Source: a virus. From it: 56,896 bases of DNA. Of this stretch, positions 23,501 to 31,020 are shown piece after piece. Made by a program: the position numbers and the translations under genes. The DNA lies in IMG/VR virus record IMGVR_UViG_3300025072_002582, positions 1-56,896 of that record; one strand, written 5' to 3'. Position 1 is the first letter of the stretch, and every line of letters begins with the position of its first letter. The notes below the pieces were generated by a model. It was given only the letters and a program-made list of their open reading frames with translations. It was not told the origin of the DNA and searched no databases.

Positions 23501-24116
23501 CAGAGTATCTAAAAGTTGGATTTTGTTCAATAGTACTTGCATCAATTATTAAAAGATCTTCCGGAATATTTTTTCTGTTATGCTTATTAAAATTATAATA
23601 TGCTAATCTAACATCATATTTCTCAAGTTTCTTCCAATTTAAATTAGAATCCGGAGCTATTAATTTGGCGCCCTCAAGCAAACCAGATTCTGCGTCGGAA
23701 GCCTCTTTCTTAGTTAAATTATTTGATATTAAAATATCTGGCGCGCTATCTGTTTTTTCAAAATAATGAGGACGAGCGTATAATACTTTTGTTTCATCTG
23801 CTGTCCACGAATTAATTTTTTCTGTCGGAACGTCATTTGAAGTAAACACGAAGCCATACCAGATTCCAGTAAGACTATTCACAATTTCTATAACTTCTAC
23901 TTCGACCTCTGGAGGCAATTCAATGCCGTCGCAATCTTCCTTTTCAGGGTTAACTAATTTGCCCTCATTGTTTATCAATAAGAAATTTTCATCGTCCCAT
24001 CCAAGTTCCAATTTGGGATTATTTTCGCTGGGTGAATACCTAACTGGCAAAAACGGACTAGAACGCTTTTTTGATTTGTTCGGCTTATTTAAATTTTTAA
24101 TAATATGGCTAGCCAT
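14517..24116 (-). CDS. Very large virion structural protein (3199 aa)
   Basis: One uninterrupted frame, starting MASHIIKNLNKPNKSKKRS. I do not recognise a named family. Visible properties: a mixed alpha/beta composition, several hydrophobic helical stretches (for example LLSALLGMIASMLGQILGLL near residues 975-995, and a run around IDLAATIAATIISGIEQG near residue 3010), a proline/glycine-rich end (GGLSPMGGPPSTIPG) and a very acidic C-terminus (SEEEDCDEQL). It lies between a spike/hub-like gene and the gp25-like wedge gene, so a tail-tube, hub or internal tail role is likely. Tape measure is possible by size, but it lacks the uniformly helical pattern expected. Several short stretches are much more GC-rich than the rest (about 18705-18870 and 19340-19470). 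Confidence 0.7.
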   Translation of the reverse strand: MASHIIKNLNKPNKSKKRSSPFLPVRYSPSENNPKLELGWDDENFLLINNEGKLVNPEKEDCDGIELPPEVEVEVIEIVNSLTGIWYGFVFTSNDVPTEKINSWTADETKVLYARPHYFEKTDSAPDILISNNLTKKEASDAESGLLEGAKLIAPDSNLNWKKLEKYDVRLAYYNFNKHNRKNIPEDLLIIDASTIEQNPTFRYSEGLYYFIAEDGKRKTAEELGVEGDAEESQETAKSEEAAVSAGSIKTEAFETLLRYLNKDISSSNHNVLIRTLLKNRYFVNVSEHVTTNSSNPKNQKILFAISANYIDGLPSSDLKYGSEFDPNHEDDAPFAKGRDYAFFIKLKDLRGQVDDLVESFEQIKSKVEEFRQSGGKIKNPNNIDFDVEQQIEALKEFPDIIDEFLERQADALVTNSDVISRAAAQGTNTDDDHIIQIGLKDNNVIGGNVRETISYILFSPDNKYLSNIDNISLYELDPWLTKEEASGAKESKRSGIDLRNGLNWLRSKFIGTQGTRTLHYLMAQKSIIGFNELASSDVKLNEWMKFLQNFSAPPFLIQLTRDKRREEEAGDYDCVELIEGFLEREKSGEPLTAKENNEQQKILKNPKCAEAWRKAKQKDTSSADSSLSKKGLLGTSKVVKGVSKSAGEQNLKLLYTGLLHNLDPQALLSLLMACIQSRLGIPLTAEALCEAAITKLIEDAGIQEFTNTIIEAFPELEVELGEAIVELKLTNTTVNEDGERADINFDGAPIAAALFSRDDDLDAANSVREMEQSGVSIDLTPGTFTDAATGGSKPYAEIDINAATRNFLELGFTEEETNALLVKDGYLEPSQVQYQSNSDNRIFSETEDSYDNSPYGKVQNAGKFVQYLKSRIGLHALCEGIVGPLLEMPGGFLSDPGGFIKQLRPPSLSIPKIALPDSLATEDMIGDFGDQLLSALLGMIASMLGQILGLLLEELISACFEEDTDLGRTGNSNNLTSVPIPFDELQNALGSIGTVGDLPLSDVGDWAKDILSNNNLSPSQICALLKGNASNSTLKDCLEATKLNNPEMYENGIESSAEIRTLFRTIGEHINLDICDAIGTTLPSVADACGVSYNYDARCAELQMAGLTKEECDKQIKKELEDLKNKILALSGWLFPNSNPLDGILSDKCGPQGLFILPPAIKDSMAWLTDEILTYIKYSLLEDLQSLKFFSLPPRAVMAAADPGEMEAAAQAITDQVQEEPYHALALAYIGGGDQDGSGGYKTAENDYHMCYSATRHYLPREADLKEEFESFSVGNANGPKGKPDLRDHRMFEPLVFNDFDPGSGFQFKELMNNFFPNDVKVEIRKIAVDLGLSDFEKDTTDLTVLGNDTETLYNTWQEWKRATELLEQQMQAFIDNDQTLLDQIAEELDTVGEVVLVVAQAILAYFYPAPLLGLIADFWAVIEGGWNDFRAEVDPAFKRRQQAREKNERIRIAEEEMVPRISEMQALTTVTRIDYENSDAQLDIAEADYETLVNQIGAEIKVRVNKMPMPMNIEKLFFTANLFLLWTGSNRGFLLDEEHQVASERYGGYAPFGIDYSVLWPDPSPGDAGAESNMNLAATRPFSHIPDAHGDMVIYYPLDRKLRDIHELRPTWRHMLRMFTGVKEPTTVFNCTGEDAVCSWNVKPGSLSTNLSPGINYLANLADADSQVIPNDIIEAFMNLTFGEATGLTRRRLRAMYPKFASSDAIEGVICQKSTYKFKELTNVYLDVTILDEELAVSIIAEDLDSWVAPGYEDWSLALLVFMQALGWSDKKIARNNVLPTVKLGTWPLALMDILVDAGAIRYETRTTSVEFDDDLGNFLGYAPVFAVFKKYVRDPDNPWEQDAKGLAHATSLEGRKVNIELYDSLVDSSIFPELFDRKISSNIAGSIETTAIMMAPGGTYSNFNPNYLKYDLPFTEIISSDQNARRQVEEVLNLFKNSSSQAIATALDGIQSVSLNNILLYQNMLAPLENTNEIQKNGLKDVSKLIKGKISPDHPPTYNGAIESDSWVSDGIYNFNFQTGYAPDIQNLLSDIGLNSSNDISDLLSANKIVNTVEHNSKAVIFGRLLTHKLKKLLEKYPNEEDTTSSDVTKEEVLRHVSRNLSDTGYASLQFAYSNQMFVKLKNSRLHYRKFLRKLWKKILKSPLVSQDLNSKCQQTFNYITSPDKKTETDFFDLEKVKPKIMDFYENSVCRDVYDKAPEGHNAVKDSLIGGCILLLIKVYTLEMCLASVISWDSFDIGDIFKDRAMVKVVVANIKQDITNFEKFTEYSNDIVKKLENLEDYESYMLASQASSIEYLIKKESEDISATIKSLFLNSSPLSTDLDLDITLSSDEKEHWDSDEKILYKFMKEAGHEYVVDAKFTNNIYTMNYGWDMNLVPGRFTSPQKMENDIYTGLWVANSGIDLFGMSKSDVQQKLHLHSLPMTFHENGELHAVTWPNKWEIYDPYNPNVPTKEYIDYASDYYNSAERINEVSKHNQNCYEMLFTNEINSKLGNITFQPYVKIVDTQTSDLEGLVAKDYIFAETPSGEPCEDTPQATSHTMLKDLPLPFLGYYRNENNVFGCKIYDYVPLDVWSYFYTHVFLKKIMDVPEYKMIYEQYGIKPFFKEIKFGIRMVYSRKDYSIDIGDKIKELVGSNNLKKAKAIYNFRREVSTTQTKTYKTHPSTTASPGPDVVQAVVTDGEVVYLNPDVNLSSVWGAAAGGPEAKLWYVKQLEELSKSHEGQNWPSIVKETTDAINLAPELQIPIVEVERHLDFHHNPHGFSIGGFSGVSQNRPGNFFSYDELGYLASDPMYIGSNTSVSDLQSDAYADTIKGVINNPAQFFYKRIAKDLLAELKQTPEFRLMFEHLFPMHRYMSLAFLYSGDGLSKFIPEPTDVLDETKEAILTTIQSLFESDNFVYDSTVGESMLEASLMRGSLGTRGNSPDTTKMLLKIIFMTPLLILKGLVELIDPAISISKKIIDLAATIAATIISGIEQGIRAAITVAEQDKISAEFAVSQAEVNAQIASDPAKIQWKLISPTDRAAAYGNTTLNLDGPIKGWEFPNDASVEVDPETGEQIAQQQGDVEISQDFLNALADVQDKYSEWQDAGLEVRSVDILLNGDPNDPKSIGLKGDLNETLKQAKEITDAAFSSPYALPSLWASLVPSTIPFFGGLSPMGGPPSTIPGMIYLALLFLDMYEEKQHDDGQLSEEEDCDEQL

Positions 24117-24137
24117 AATTTATATACCTTAATATAA

Positions 24138-25481
24138 CTAATTAGTCTTGTTGGATGTACTGTTTATATATGATGGCCCGTGTTCCATCAAGAAGTTCTT
24201 TTTAAAGCCAGCATAATTATTTAAGCTTTTTAAAACCGATAATTCTGTACCAGACATCGTCTTAATGGCATTTTTGATTGCTTCCGGTGGAAGATCTGCA
24301 GAGGGCGTTGTGTTGATTGCAAAAAACGGTGAAAAATGCTGATGTGTGGCGATTGCACGATTGTATGCTTGTTGATGTCGAATGTAACTATGAAAAAACT
24401 TAGTTAATTGTTTAAGATGATCGCTCATTTTTTCTAAAGCGTCGACAAGATTATCACCTTTTACCATAGGTTGCAACTCGTCCTCATCATTATTCGCCAT
24501 CAGCCAAATACCATTCCAACTATGGATATCACCACCTTGCGAATTTTTTGTGTCTGTGTTGGTTATCAATCTTAAACTTTCCCGGCCGACGAGGCGGACA
24601 TGATCTGCTTTTACAATAATACCCGACTTGCCTTCGGATTTATCATAATTTTCCTCCTTTCCAATTGCAAAATTAGTATCTGTATCGGTTTTTTGTGATA
24701 TGTATATCATGGCCGCATCTACAAAAAAATTAGGATTAGTATATACCAGCTCACCATCTTCATTGGACTGTTTTGGCTCAGAACCCCCCATCCCGGCCGT
24801 CAGAAGTATCGAATCACACTGAGTATGTGCTTTCCCACCATAGCCGCTCGCGTGATGGCCAGTGGTATCGGGCCCGCAAATTATAAATGCATTGCCACTC
24901 CTTGTTTCTTTTTGGCTGGGAGTTGCAAGCCTATTAATTTCAGCTTGTGGATTCGAAGTACCAAAAGCCCCATGGACAAAAAGTTCTGCGCGTTGTTTTC
25001 GATCGAGAGCTTCAATATCCGATCGAAAAGCATCAGATACACCGCTTAAATCATACGCTTTTTTCGTTATAGTGGAAGTTCCGCCAGGCGTAAGAAAAGT
25101 CTCTCCGGAGCTGAAGCTAAAATCATCCATTTTTACTACGCCAGCGTCACTAAATTTAGTAGTGGGCGTTGAAAGCAAGTCTGATTCTAATTTTGTATCT
25201 AAATCATAATAGTCATATTTCGCGCCGACTGGCGACGGCATAGTGCCATCGTTAAAAGGATCTGCTGTCGACCGGGCTTCGCCATTTACAGTAGCACCGG
25301 GATTTTCGCCCAAAGCTTGTTGATAGTTCTCCTGTGCCTCTTTATAATCTGATGTTGATTCTGCAACTGTTTCAGTAGTGGAACCATCAGATTTAGTTTC
25401 GATGACGTACGTTGTATAATAAGTTGTAAGCCCATTATTAGTTGGTACTGTTTTATTTGTTGTTACAATATTTTTTGACAA
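24138..25481 (-). CDS. Putative baseplate spike / hub protein (447 aa)
   Basis: Starts MSKNIVTTNKTVPTNNGL; the N-terminal 60 residues are Ser/Thr-rich. The central part (about residues 195-315) is a repetitive beta pattern: SGNAFIICGPDTTGH, SILLTAGMGG, DAAMIYISQKTDTDTNFAI, SGIIVKADHVRLVGRESLRLITN. This kind of short-strand repetition is typical of the trimeric beta-helix of gp5/gpV-like spikes. A helical segment with HQQAYNRAIATHQHF follows. It lies between the 1236-residue and the 3199-residue structural genes. Spike is an inference from pattern and place; the lysozyme domain of T4 gp5 is not here. Confidence 0.55.
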   Translation of the reverse strand: MSKNIVTTNKTVPTNNGLTTYYTTYVIETKSDGSTTETVAESTSDYKEAQENYQQALGENPGATVNGEARSTADPFNDGTMPSPVGAKYDYYDLDTKLESDLLSTPTTKFSDAGVVKMDDFSFSSGETFLTPGGTSTITKKAYDLSGVSDAFRSDIEALDRKQRAELFVHGAFGTSNPQAEINRLATPSQKETRSGNAFIICGPDTTGHHASGYGGKAHTQCDSILLTAGMGGSEPKQSNEDGELVYTNPNFFVDAAMIYISQKTDTDTNFAIGKEENYDKSEGKSGIIVKADHVRLVGRESLRLITNTDTKNSQGGDIHSWNGIWLMANNDEDELQPMVKGDNLVDALEKMSDHLKQLTKFFHSYIRHQQAYNRAIATHQHFSPFFAINTTPSADLPPEAIKNAIKTMSGTELSVLKSLNNYAGFKKNFLMEHGPSYINSTSNKTN

Positions 25482-25490
25482 TGTACTATC

Positions 25491-28400
25491 CTACTGGTTT
25501 ATACCTTTTGCTTCCGCTATTTTTTTAATATGATCCCAAGGAACAAGGGGCGGTCCGGACCAAAATTGAAAATAACTATGATTATCAAAAGTATTGACAG
25601 GCCACGAAATATTTCTCACCCTCCCAACAACATTGTCAATGCCATATTTATCAGCTATAAATCTTTTCTCAGCGTTTGTCCAGACACCACCATTTTGTTT
25701 TCGTTTCAGAAATTGACTATTCCCCCATTTCGCACCGGATTTTTCGCAAAACACAATTGCCCATAATGTTGGATTGGCGTCTGGTGGCACAATATAATTT
25801 CCTTTGCACTGGCCAGCCAATTTCTGGTTTACTAAATATTTTTCTAATTCTGCTGCAGCTGGAGTTTCTGCAGTTGGGATTCCCTGGGCGGAGTTACCAT
25901 TTAAATTCTCCATTTTTCTTCGCCAACCAAGAGACTGTAAATTGCCATGCGTTACCTCGCCGTGAACATCTACTCCAGGAAGATAATTTGGAACGCGGTC
26001 ATACATATTTTTAGCGTTAAATTCGGCGCCGAGCTTAAAAACTCCCATAAAAGTTAAAAATTCATCATCACCTATCCCGGGAGTCCAGGCGCCAGTAAAA
26101 ACACTATGACTCATAATAGATCTAGTGTACGGCGCGATGAAGGGATCGATATTGATTGATAATCCGTATGAAGATACAAACGTGCCAGACTCAGCATAAC
26201 CATTTTTTATGCCACTTGCAATTTTAAAAGGTATATAATTTGATGCCTCACAGGCCGCGGCGTACGCTTCTTTAAAAATAGGTGCAACGCATGACCATAC
26301 TGGTGGACTTGTTTCTTCTCTGACAACTCCCCTGCCACGTCGTACTTTATATTTGAAGGTGGCAGTTTTAAAATCTGGAACCTTTGTTTTCATATCTACT
26401 TTTTTAGAAGAAGTTTTGCCATATACGCTGGTTTGGCCCTCAAAAGTAAAATCATCTTTTTTGGGATAATAAGGAATCCACTCACTTAATATATCAAATT
26501 TTTTAACTACCTGAACACGAGAGCCCTCGCAGTTGAAAAGACTAGGCTCTAGAAGTTCAACGCCGGCGCTACTGAATTCACCCAAGGGTGTTGGTTTGGA
26601 TCTGCACTTTTCAGGTAAAGAACAATCGGGATTTGCTGATTTTTGTTTGCCTTTTAATCTCTTAATTATATCTTCTACTGCATTTTGGCGGCCCACAAGA
26701 TCGGAGGCGCTTGAAATAGTTCCTAAAGTACCTACAGTTTGAGCTGAATTGAAAAAGCCAGGTTTAAAAATTTGTAATTTTGCTAATTCAGCTTTAGCTG
26801 GCTCAAGGTTGGCTTTTATTGTTTTTAATAAATCTTCATATTCTTTAAGACGCGTGTCAATAAGAACTTTATCCTTGCCGGCCTCAACTAAAATTACATG
26901 TCCTTCTTTCAATTGTTCTAATTTTGGAATTTCTATTTTAGCATGCAAATAATTATTATAAAGCCTGTGAAACATAGATTCTTCACCATATTTTAATATA
27001 TAAGAATTTGAACCAATATCTGTACAATAAACTTTATATTTGGATATCTTGCATAAACTATTTAATCCCCCGGTAGCGAGAGCGAACAACATTTCTTCGA
27101 ATTTGGCCGCCTTCTTTTTATATTGTTCTATTTTTATATTATAATTGCTAGCTGCTGCAGATTTTTGTTTAGCTGAAATATTTTGAGCATGATTGGGAAC
27201 ATAATCCATTCCCACTTTTGGAATAGTATCAGATTTATGAGGCGCATTTATTTTATTTATCATACTAAAAGTATAATCAAGTCTTTTTTTGCCGCCGACG
27301 TAACAGGATATAGAGGTATTATTATTTATATTATTATTGACCCAAAAATCGAATTTCTTTTCGGCACCAGAGCCCCCTTGCTTGAAATTTTTAACAAACT
27401 CTGTTTCTCTCCCTAAGAGGTCAAAAAAGTGTTTGGAGCCCGGGCCGCCACCGAAATCTAATGGAATAAAAGATGCTGCATCATCGACAATATAATTAAA
27501 TTCTAAATCTTTTTTTGCACTTGGTTCTATAAACAATTTATAAAGAACGTATGACGGTATATTGCGCAATACTTCTGCTTCTGGTTCAGATATATTACTA
27601 TAATCAAAAAATGAATATCTGTCCACCTCATCAAAACCATTCGGAACAAAATCTATCCTGTTGAGGGGAATATCATAAACCAAAGGCAACGATCCGGCAA
27701 GAGAGAGCGCGCCAGCCCCTTCTGCCAAAATCGAAACATATTCAATATTTTCTGCTATATTTTTATATATATATTGTTGTAATACTTCAATAATCTCGTT
27801 GTGAAATATATTTAAATCTCCACTATCAACAAACGTCTTGATAACTCTTTCTTTTTCTATAAATCCTGATATTTTATTATCAGATATACTGTCTAGATAA
27901 TCTTTAATCACTGGAATTGCTTTTCTATTCGCGACGGACTCCATATTTGTCCTAATCAAATCAATTTTTGTAGTTTCGCCCCGGGGAACTGTTGAACATT
28001 TTGTGTAATTTTTTATTCTTTTTACATCTCCTAGTTTTGTTCCAAACCCCCTTGAATACAGCATTTCCGGTATGACAAGAACAAAATTACGACCATCACG
28101 TATTAGGTCTTTTAAATTTGCTGCTACTTTCATTCTTAAATCATTATTAGCTATCTTCGCACTACTTTTAGCCTCTGCTACTGTTGTTTCTGGACCGTTG
28201 ATCCAGGGGAAACCAAAGCCGGCAATATCATGAAAATAATATTTTATTTCGATCGGAGACGTTATGTCCAGTGTTTTTGAAGCATAAATAATTGTTTCGC
28301 GCCCAGGACCAGGTGGACGATCAACAAGATCATTGGCGCCATTGCCATTTAAATGGCCAACCCAAACAAAAGCATTTTTTGAATCTGGTGTTGGGCCGGC

Positions 28401-29201
28401 AATACTATGCTTAAAAGAGATACCAGCATGTTTCAAACACTCATCAAAATGTGATTTTGTTTGCTCAAAGCCGTCACCATACATACCAGTTTTAATCTTT
28501 CCCTTTACTTTTCGAATAGGGGGCCCCGTCAACTTAAATTTATGTGAAGTTGAGCCGGCATATAAATTTTCTACTTCCGATGGTGCGCACACTTTAGGAA
28601 GCGTACATGTATCATCAAATGCTTTTGAAGCTGATTTGGCTTCTTCTATTTTGGCTATAAAATTCGTATCATGTAAGCCAATAAGTATACCAGTTTTAGA
28701 AGTCGGGGCTGAAAGATCAACCCAGACCAGGGCGCCCTCTGTGATCTTTGCCATGGCAGAATCATGTTCTATTTGTTTTGAAGCAACAAACTCTGGAAAC
28801 AAAGAAATACCAAATTCATCTTCTATACCTGATGGCCATGGCATCTGGTGAATATTGGGAACTTTTGCTATCACTCTTACTGGTCCAGGCTTTAATCTTA
28901 GGCGCGCCGAGTTATCTAACAGGGAAAGAGCCTCAGGTGCCTTAAGCAGGCTTTTTGTAATAATATTTGGTGAGTGGGTTTTTGCTTGTGGGCCAGATAA
29001 AACTTTAAGAACTACTGCTAAGTGAGGACCAGTACCGGTACTAGACAATAGATCGTATTCATATTTATCTTTAAAAAGCCTAGCAACTAAATCAGTTATT
29101 GGGACGTCACTATTGTAAGCTTCAGTGTAAGCAAAATCGCTAAGAGGGTTAAACTCGTGGCCACTGAATCCCTCATGTACTTTCCATGGTTTTGTTCCCA
29201 C
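25491..29201 (-). CDS. Large tail/hub-associated structural protein (1236 aa)
   Basis: Starts MGTKPWKVHEGFSGHEFNPL. Near residues 165-190 a short OB-like stretch (ALVWVDLSAPTSKTGILIG) resembles the N-terminal barrel of spike proteins. The middle (about residues 370-560) has an alpha/beta segment with FVLVIPEMLYSRGF and VSILAEGAGAL. Near residues 1000-1090 a stretch with SSYGLSINIDPF and a following FLTFMGVFKLGAEF looks like the core of VanY/M15 peptidases, but the usual metal-binding histidine (SxHxxGxAxD) is Tyr or Ser here, so activity is doubtful. It is the first large gene of the baseplate block, following the 99-residue gene. Probably a hub or tail-tip protein; no firm family assignment. 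Confidence 0.55.
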   Translation of the reverse strand: MGTKPWKVHEGFSGHEFNPLSDFAYTEAYNSDVPITDLVARLFKDKYEYDLLSSTGTGPHLAVVLKVLSGPQAKTHSPNIITKSLLKAPEALSLLDNSARLRLKPGPVRVIAKVPNIHQMPWPSGIEDEFGISLFPEFVASKQIEHDSAMAKITEGALVWVDLSAPTSKTGILIGLHDTNFIAKIEEAKSASKAFDDTCTLPKVCAPSEVENLYAGSTSHKFKLTGPPIRKVKGKIKTGMYGDGFEQTKSHFDECLKHAGISFKHSIAGPTPDSKNAFVWVGHLNGNGANDLVDRPPGPGRETIIYASKTLDITSPIEIKYYFHDIAGFGFPWINGPETTVAEAKSSAKIANNDLRMKVAANLKDLIRDGRNFVLVIPEMLYSRGFGTKLGDVKRIKNYTKCSTVPRGETTKIDLIRTNMESVANRKAIPVIKDYLDSISDNKISGFIEKERVIKTFVDSGDLNIFHNEIIEVLQQYIYKNIAENIEYVSILAEGAGALSLAGSLPLVYDIPLNRIDFVPNGFDEVDRYSFFDYSNISEPEAEVLRNIPSYVLYKLFIEPSAKKDLEFNYIVDDAASFIPLDFGGGPGSKHFFDLLGRETEFVKNFKQGGSGAEKKFDFWVNNNINNNTSISCYVGGKKRLDYTFSMINKINAPHKSDTIPKVGMDYVPNHAQNISAKQKSAAASNYNIKIEQYKKKAAKFEEMLFALATGGLNSLCKISKYKVYCTDIGSNSYILKYGEESMFHRLYNNYLHAKIEIPKLEQLKEGHVILVEAGKDKVLIDTRLKEYEDLLKTIKANLEPAKAELAKLQIFKPGFFNSAQTVGTLGTISSASDLVGRQNAVEDIIKRLKGKQKSANPDCSLPEKCRSKPTPLGEFSSAGVELLEPSLFNCEGSRVQVVKKFDILSEWIPYYPKKDDFTFEGQTSVYGKTSSKKVDMKTKVPDFKTATFKYKVRRGRGVVREETSPPVWSCVAPIFKEAYAAACEASNYIPFKIASGIKNGYAESGTFVSSYGLSINIDPFIAPYTRSIMSHSVFTGAWTPGIGDDEFLTFMGVFKLGAEFNAKNMYDRVPNYLPGVDVHGEVTHGNLQSLGWRRKMENLNGNSAQGIPTAETPAAAELEKYLVNQKLAGQCKGNYIVPPDANPTLWAIVFCEKSGAKWGNSQFLKRKQNGGVWTNAEKRFIADKYGIDNVVGRVRNISWPVNTFDNHSYFQFWSGPPLVPWDHIKKIAEAKGINQ

Positions 29202-29212
29202 TTATTTAATCC

Positions 29213-29512
29213 TTAATTATCTTCGTTAATTAAATCATATATTTCAGATTTATCAACTGAAGATAAGCTGCTATCGACATTTTCTTTTTTAGCCAATAAA
29301 GAGGCTAATTTTACCAGTTGTTCATTTGATCTCTGTAAGGTTTCTAGATATTTTGCTGCTACGGGCCCAGAATATTGATGTTTTGCTGTATCTTCCTTTA
29401 GAACTTTCATCAAGTCAATAAGTAAAGTCGAAGCAATTGCCCTATCGTCTCTGATATTGGCAATTGCCTCCTCAACATATTCTTGTGATTCTAAACGTTT
29501 CCTTTTACCCAT
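29213..29512 (-). CDS. Small helical protein of unknown function (99 aa)
   Basis: MGKRKRLESQEYVEEAIANI... is almost wholly predicted helical, with a basic start and an acidic end. Its start overlaps the end of the late sigma factor gene by 22 bases, so the two are probably translationally coupled. It directly precedes the baseplate block. I see no motif that assigns a function; a chaperone or small structural role would fit the position, but that is speculation. Confidence 0.7.
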   Translation of the reverse strand: MGKRKRLESQEYVEEAIANIRDDRAIASTLLIDLMKVLKEDTAKHQYSGPVAAKYLETLQRSNEQLVKLASLLAKKENVDSSLSSVDKSEIYDLINEDN

Positions 29513-30204
29513 TCGCTTTTAAAATTCCTATATCTTTTTCTAATACGATTCAAATTATTAACAATTTGTTTTGTATTCATGCCAGTTATTTCTCGCATGT
29601 ATAGATAAATAGCTTTTTTATTAAAAATTTCAATTTCGTCCACACTTTCAAAAAGAATTTTTATTGCGTCTAATACTTTTTTTTCACTTTCTTTGAGTTT
29701 TAATTTTTGCCAACTTTCCATTTCTTTCCACAAGTGTAACCAAAATTCTGCTTGTTCTCTGTTTTGTTCGTATTCATTGTGTACTATTAATTCTTTTCTT
29801 GTCGAGTCTGCTCCCAAGTTTTCATACTGAACATCTCTCTTTAATTTTTTAGAATTTTGCTTTACTTGGTGAATAAACCAATTTTTAGTTATAACACTAA
29901 AATATGAAAAGGCTTTTGACTTTCTTTCTGGATCATATTTATCCAAAATTGTCATTAGCCAAATTTTACAGTCGTCTTTTAAATAATCTATATTGGGGAG
30001 ATTATTAAATTTATAGGTATAAACAATTTTATCAACCAGCTCGTTGAAAGCTGGTGCCAGGAGTTCAACATAAAGAGTGGTTCGTACTGCTTTACTATCC
30101 GATAACGCGTAGTCTATTACTGCTTTCTCGTGTACTTTAGTAAAATATTCATTCTTGCGCCTCGGTCGTCTCTTCCTCTTCGGTTTCTTCATTATCATTG
30201 TCAT
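29491..30204 (-). CDS. Late-transcription sigma factor, T4 gp55-like (237 aa)
   Basis: After a very basic N-terminus (KKPKRKRRPRRKN), residues 50-116 have a sigma region 2 pattern: AFNELVDKIVYTYKF, DDCKIWLMTILDKYDPERKSK, AFSYFSVITKNWFIHQVKQ. This follows the T4 gp55 arrangement (fDPeks--fAYFt-i--na), which binds core RNA polymerase and reads late promoters. The C-terminal third is helical (GMNTKQIVNNLNRIRKRYRNF) and could be a weak region-4 or clamp-loader contact. The start at 30204 lies within the end of the two-TM gene (56-base overlap); MKKPKRK at 30192 is an alternative. Placement just upstream of the tail genes fits a role in their expression. Confidence 0.8.
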   Translation of the reverse strand: MTMIMKKPKRKRRPRRKNEYFTKVHEKAVIDYALSDSKAVRTTLYVELLAPAFNELVDKIVYTYKFNNLPNIDYLKDDCKIWLMTILDKYDPERKSKAFSYFSVITKNWFIHQVKQNSKKLKRDVQYENLGADSTRKELIVHNEYEQNREQAEFWLHLWKEMESWQKLKLKESEKKVLDAIKILFESVDEIEIFNKKAIYLYMREITGMNTKQIVNNLNRIRKRYRNFKSEWVKGNV

Positions 30205-30550
30205 ATGTTTCTATTCCTGTTTCAACATCATAATATTTTTCTTGTAAATCCACTATATCGTTAATTACTCTTCTAGAGTGGCCAATTAAATCTTGCAATG
30301 TCTGATCTCCATAAAATGCCTCCATTTCATGTAATTGGTCTAAATGATCAGAAAAAGACTCAATCGATTCCAAATTATAAAGTAAATCTTCTCTTATGTC
30401 ATCCATCTCGTTAAGATTTTTTATGATAAACCAAACAAAAAAGATATTAATAAGTGTGCTCAAATACAGTAAAAAAGGCACTAAACCAAATAGTACTATC
30501 AATAGTATCCCATTAAGTACTATACTTAACCCTAAAATATATTTATTCAT
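30149..30550 (-). CDS. Two-helix membrane protein with acidic tail (133 aa)
   Basis: The first 45 residues contain two adjacent membrane segments (YILGLSIVLNGILLIVLFGL and LLYLSTLINIFFVWFII). The rest is a soluble helical part and a strongly acidic C-terminus (DNDNEETEEEETTEAQE), which overlaps the start of the sigma factor gene by 56 bases. Its ATG overlaps the stop of the zinc-ribbon gene (ATGA-type junction near 30547). Function unknown; the close coupling to sigma and to the zinc-ribbon protein suggests coordinated expression only. Confidence 0.75.
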   Translation of the reverse strand: MNKYILGLSIVLNGILLIVLFGLVPFLLYLSTLINIFFVWFIIKNLNEMDDIREDLLYNLESIESFSDHLDQLHEMEAFYGDQTLQDLIGHSRRVINDIVDLQEKYYDVETGIETYDNDNEETEEEETTEAQE

Positions 30551-30807
30551 TTAACATCCTCTTTTCTCTCCTTTAAGCGTCTTTTTTCTTCTTTCAAGTC
30601 TTCACGAAATTCTTCAATTGACCTTTTAACGATTTGTCCAGTTGAAATTTCACGCTCAACGTCCTCTATCAATCTAAAACTAGTGGGCAACTTAGTCAAA
30701 GAATCGTTTGTATCACAATATTCGCAATCTTTTAAAAGTTTAGAAATTGAATGGTGCGCAAAGAAAATAAATTCGCAACTTTCACACTTATAGCGATATT
30801 TGGGCAC
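30547..30807 (-). CDS. FmdB-like zinc-ribbon protein (86 aa)
   Basis: The N-terminus has a zinc ribbon of the FmdB type: YRYKCESCEFIFFAHHSIS with C8 and C11, then DCEYCDTNDSLTKLP with C28 and C31. The C-terminal half is a charged helix (REDLKEEKRRLKERKEDVK). Such ribbons are common in T4-related and cyanophage genomes, often of unknown role and sometimes regulatory. It abuts the 64-residue gene upstream (shared base at 30807) and overlaps the two-TM gene downstream. Confidence 0.75.
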   Translation of the reverse strand: MPKYRYKCESCEFIFFAHHSISKLLKDCEYCDTNDSLTKLPTSFRLIEDVEREISTGQIVKRSIEEFREDLKEEKRRLKERKEDVK

Positions 30808-31001
30808 TATTCTTCTTCAAAAGGCTCAAGATTGGCATTACCATAATTAACAATTGGTGGGTTCATAACAAATAATTCTTTGTTTTCATTAATTTTGAAT
30901 TCAAATCCTTTCAACACAGGAACAATATCTGATTGTTCCAATAAAGATTTCTGTAGGGCCATCATAAGGGCCCCGAGGGCTTCATCTGATAATTTAAGCA
31001 T
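30807..31001 (-). CDS. Small protein of unknown function (64 aa)
   Basis: MLKLSDEALGALMMALQKSL... is a short protein, helical at the start and acidic at the end (LEPFEEE). It has a ribosome site (AGGAGTTAAAAA-type) before the ATG at 31001 and its last base is shared with the next gene's start. The tight packing and good Shine-Dalgarno sequence support a real gene. No motif recognised. Confidence 0.65.
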   Translation of the reverse strand: MLKLSDEALGALMMALQKSLLEQSDIVPVLKGFEFKINENKELFVMNPPIVNYGNANLEPFEEE

Positions 31002-31020
31002 TTTTTAACTCCTTTGTCTG

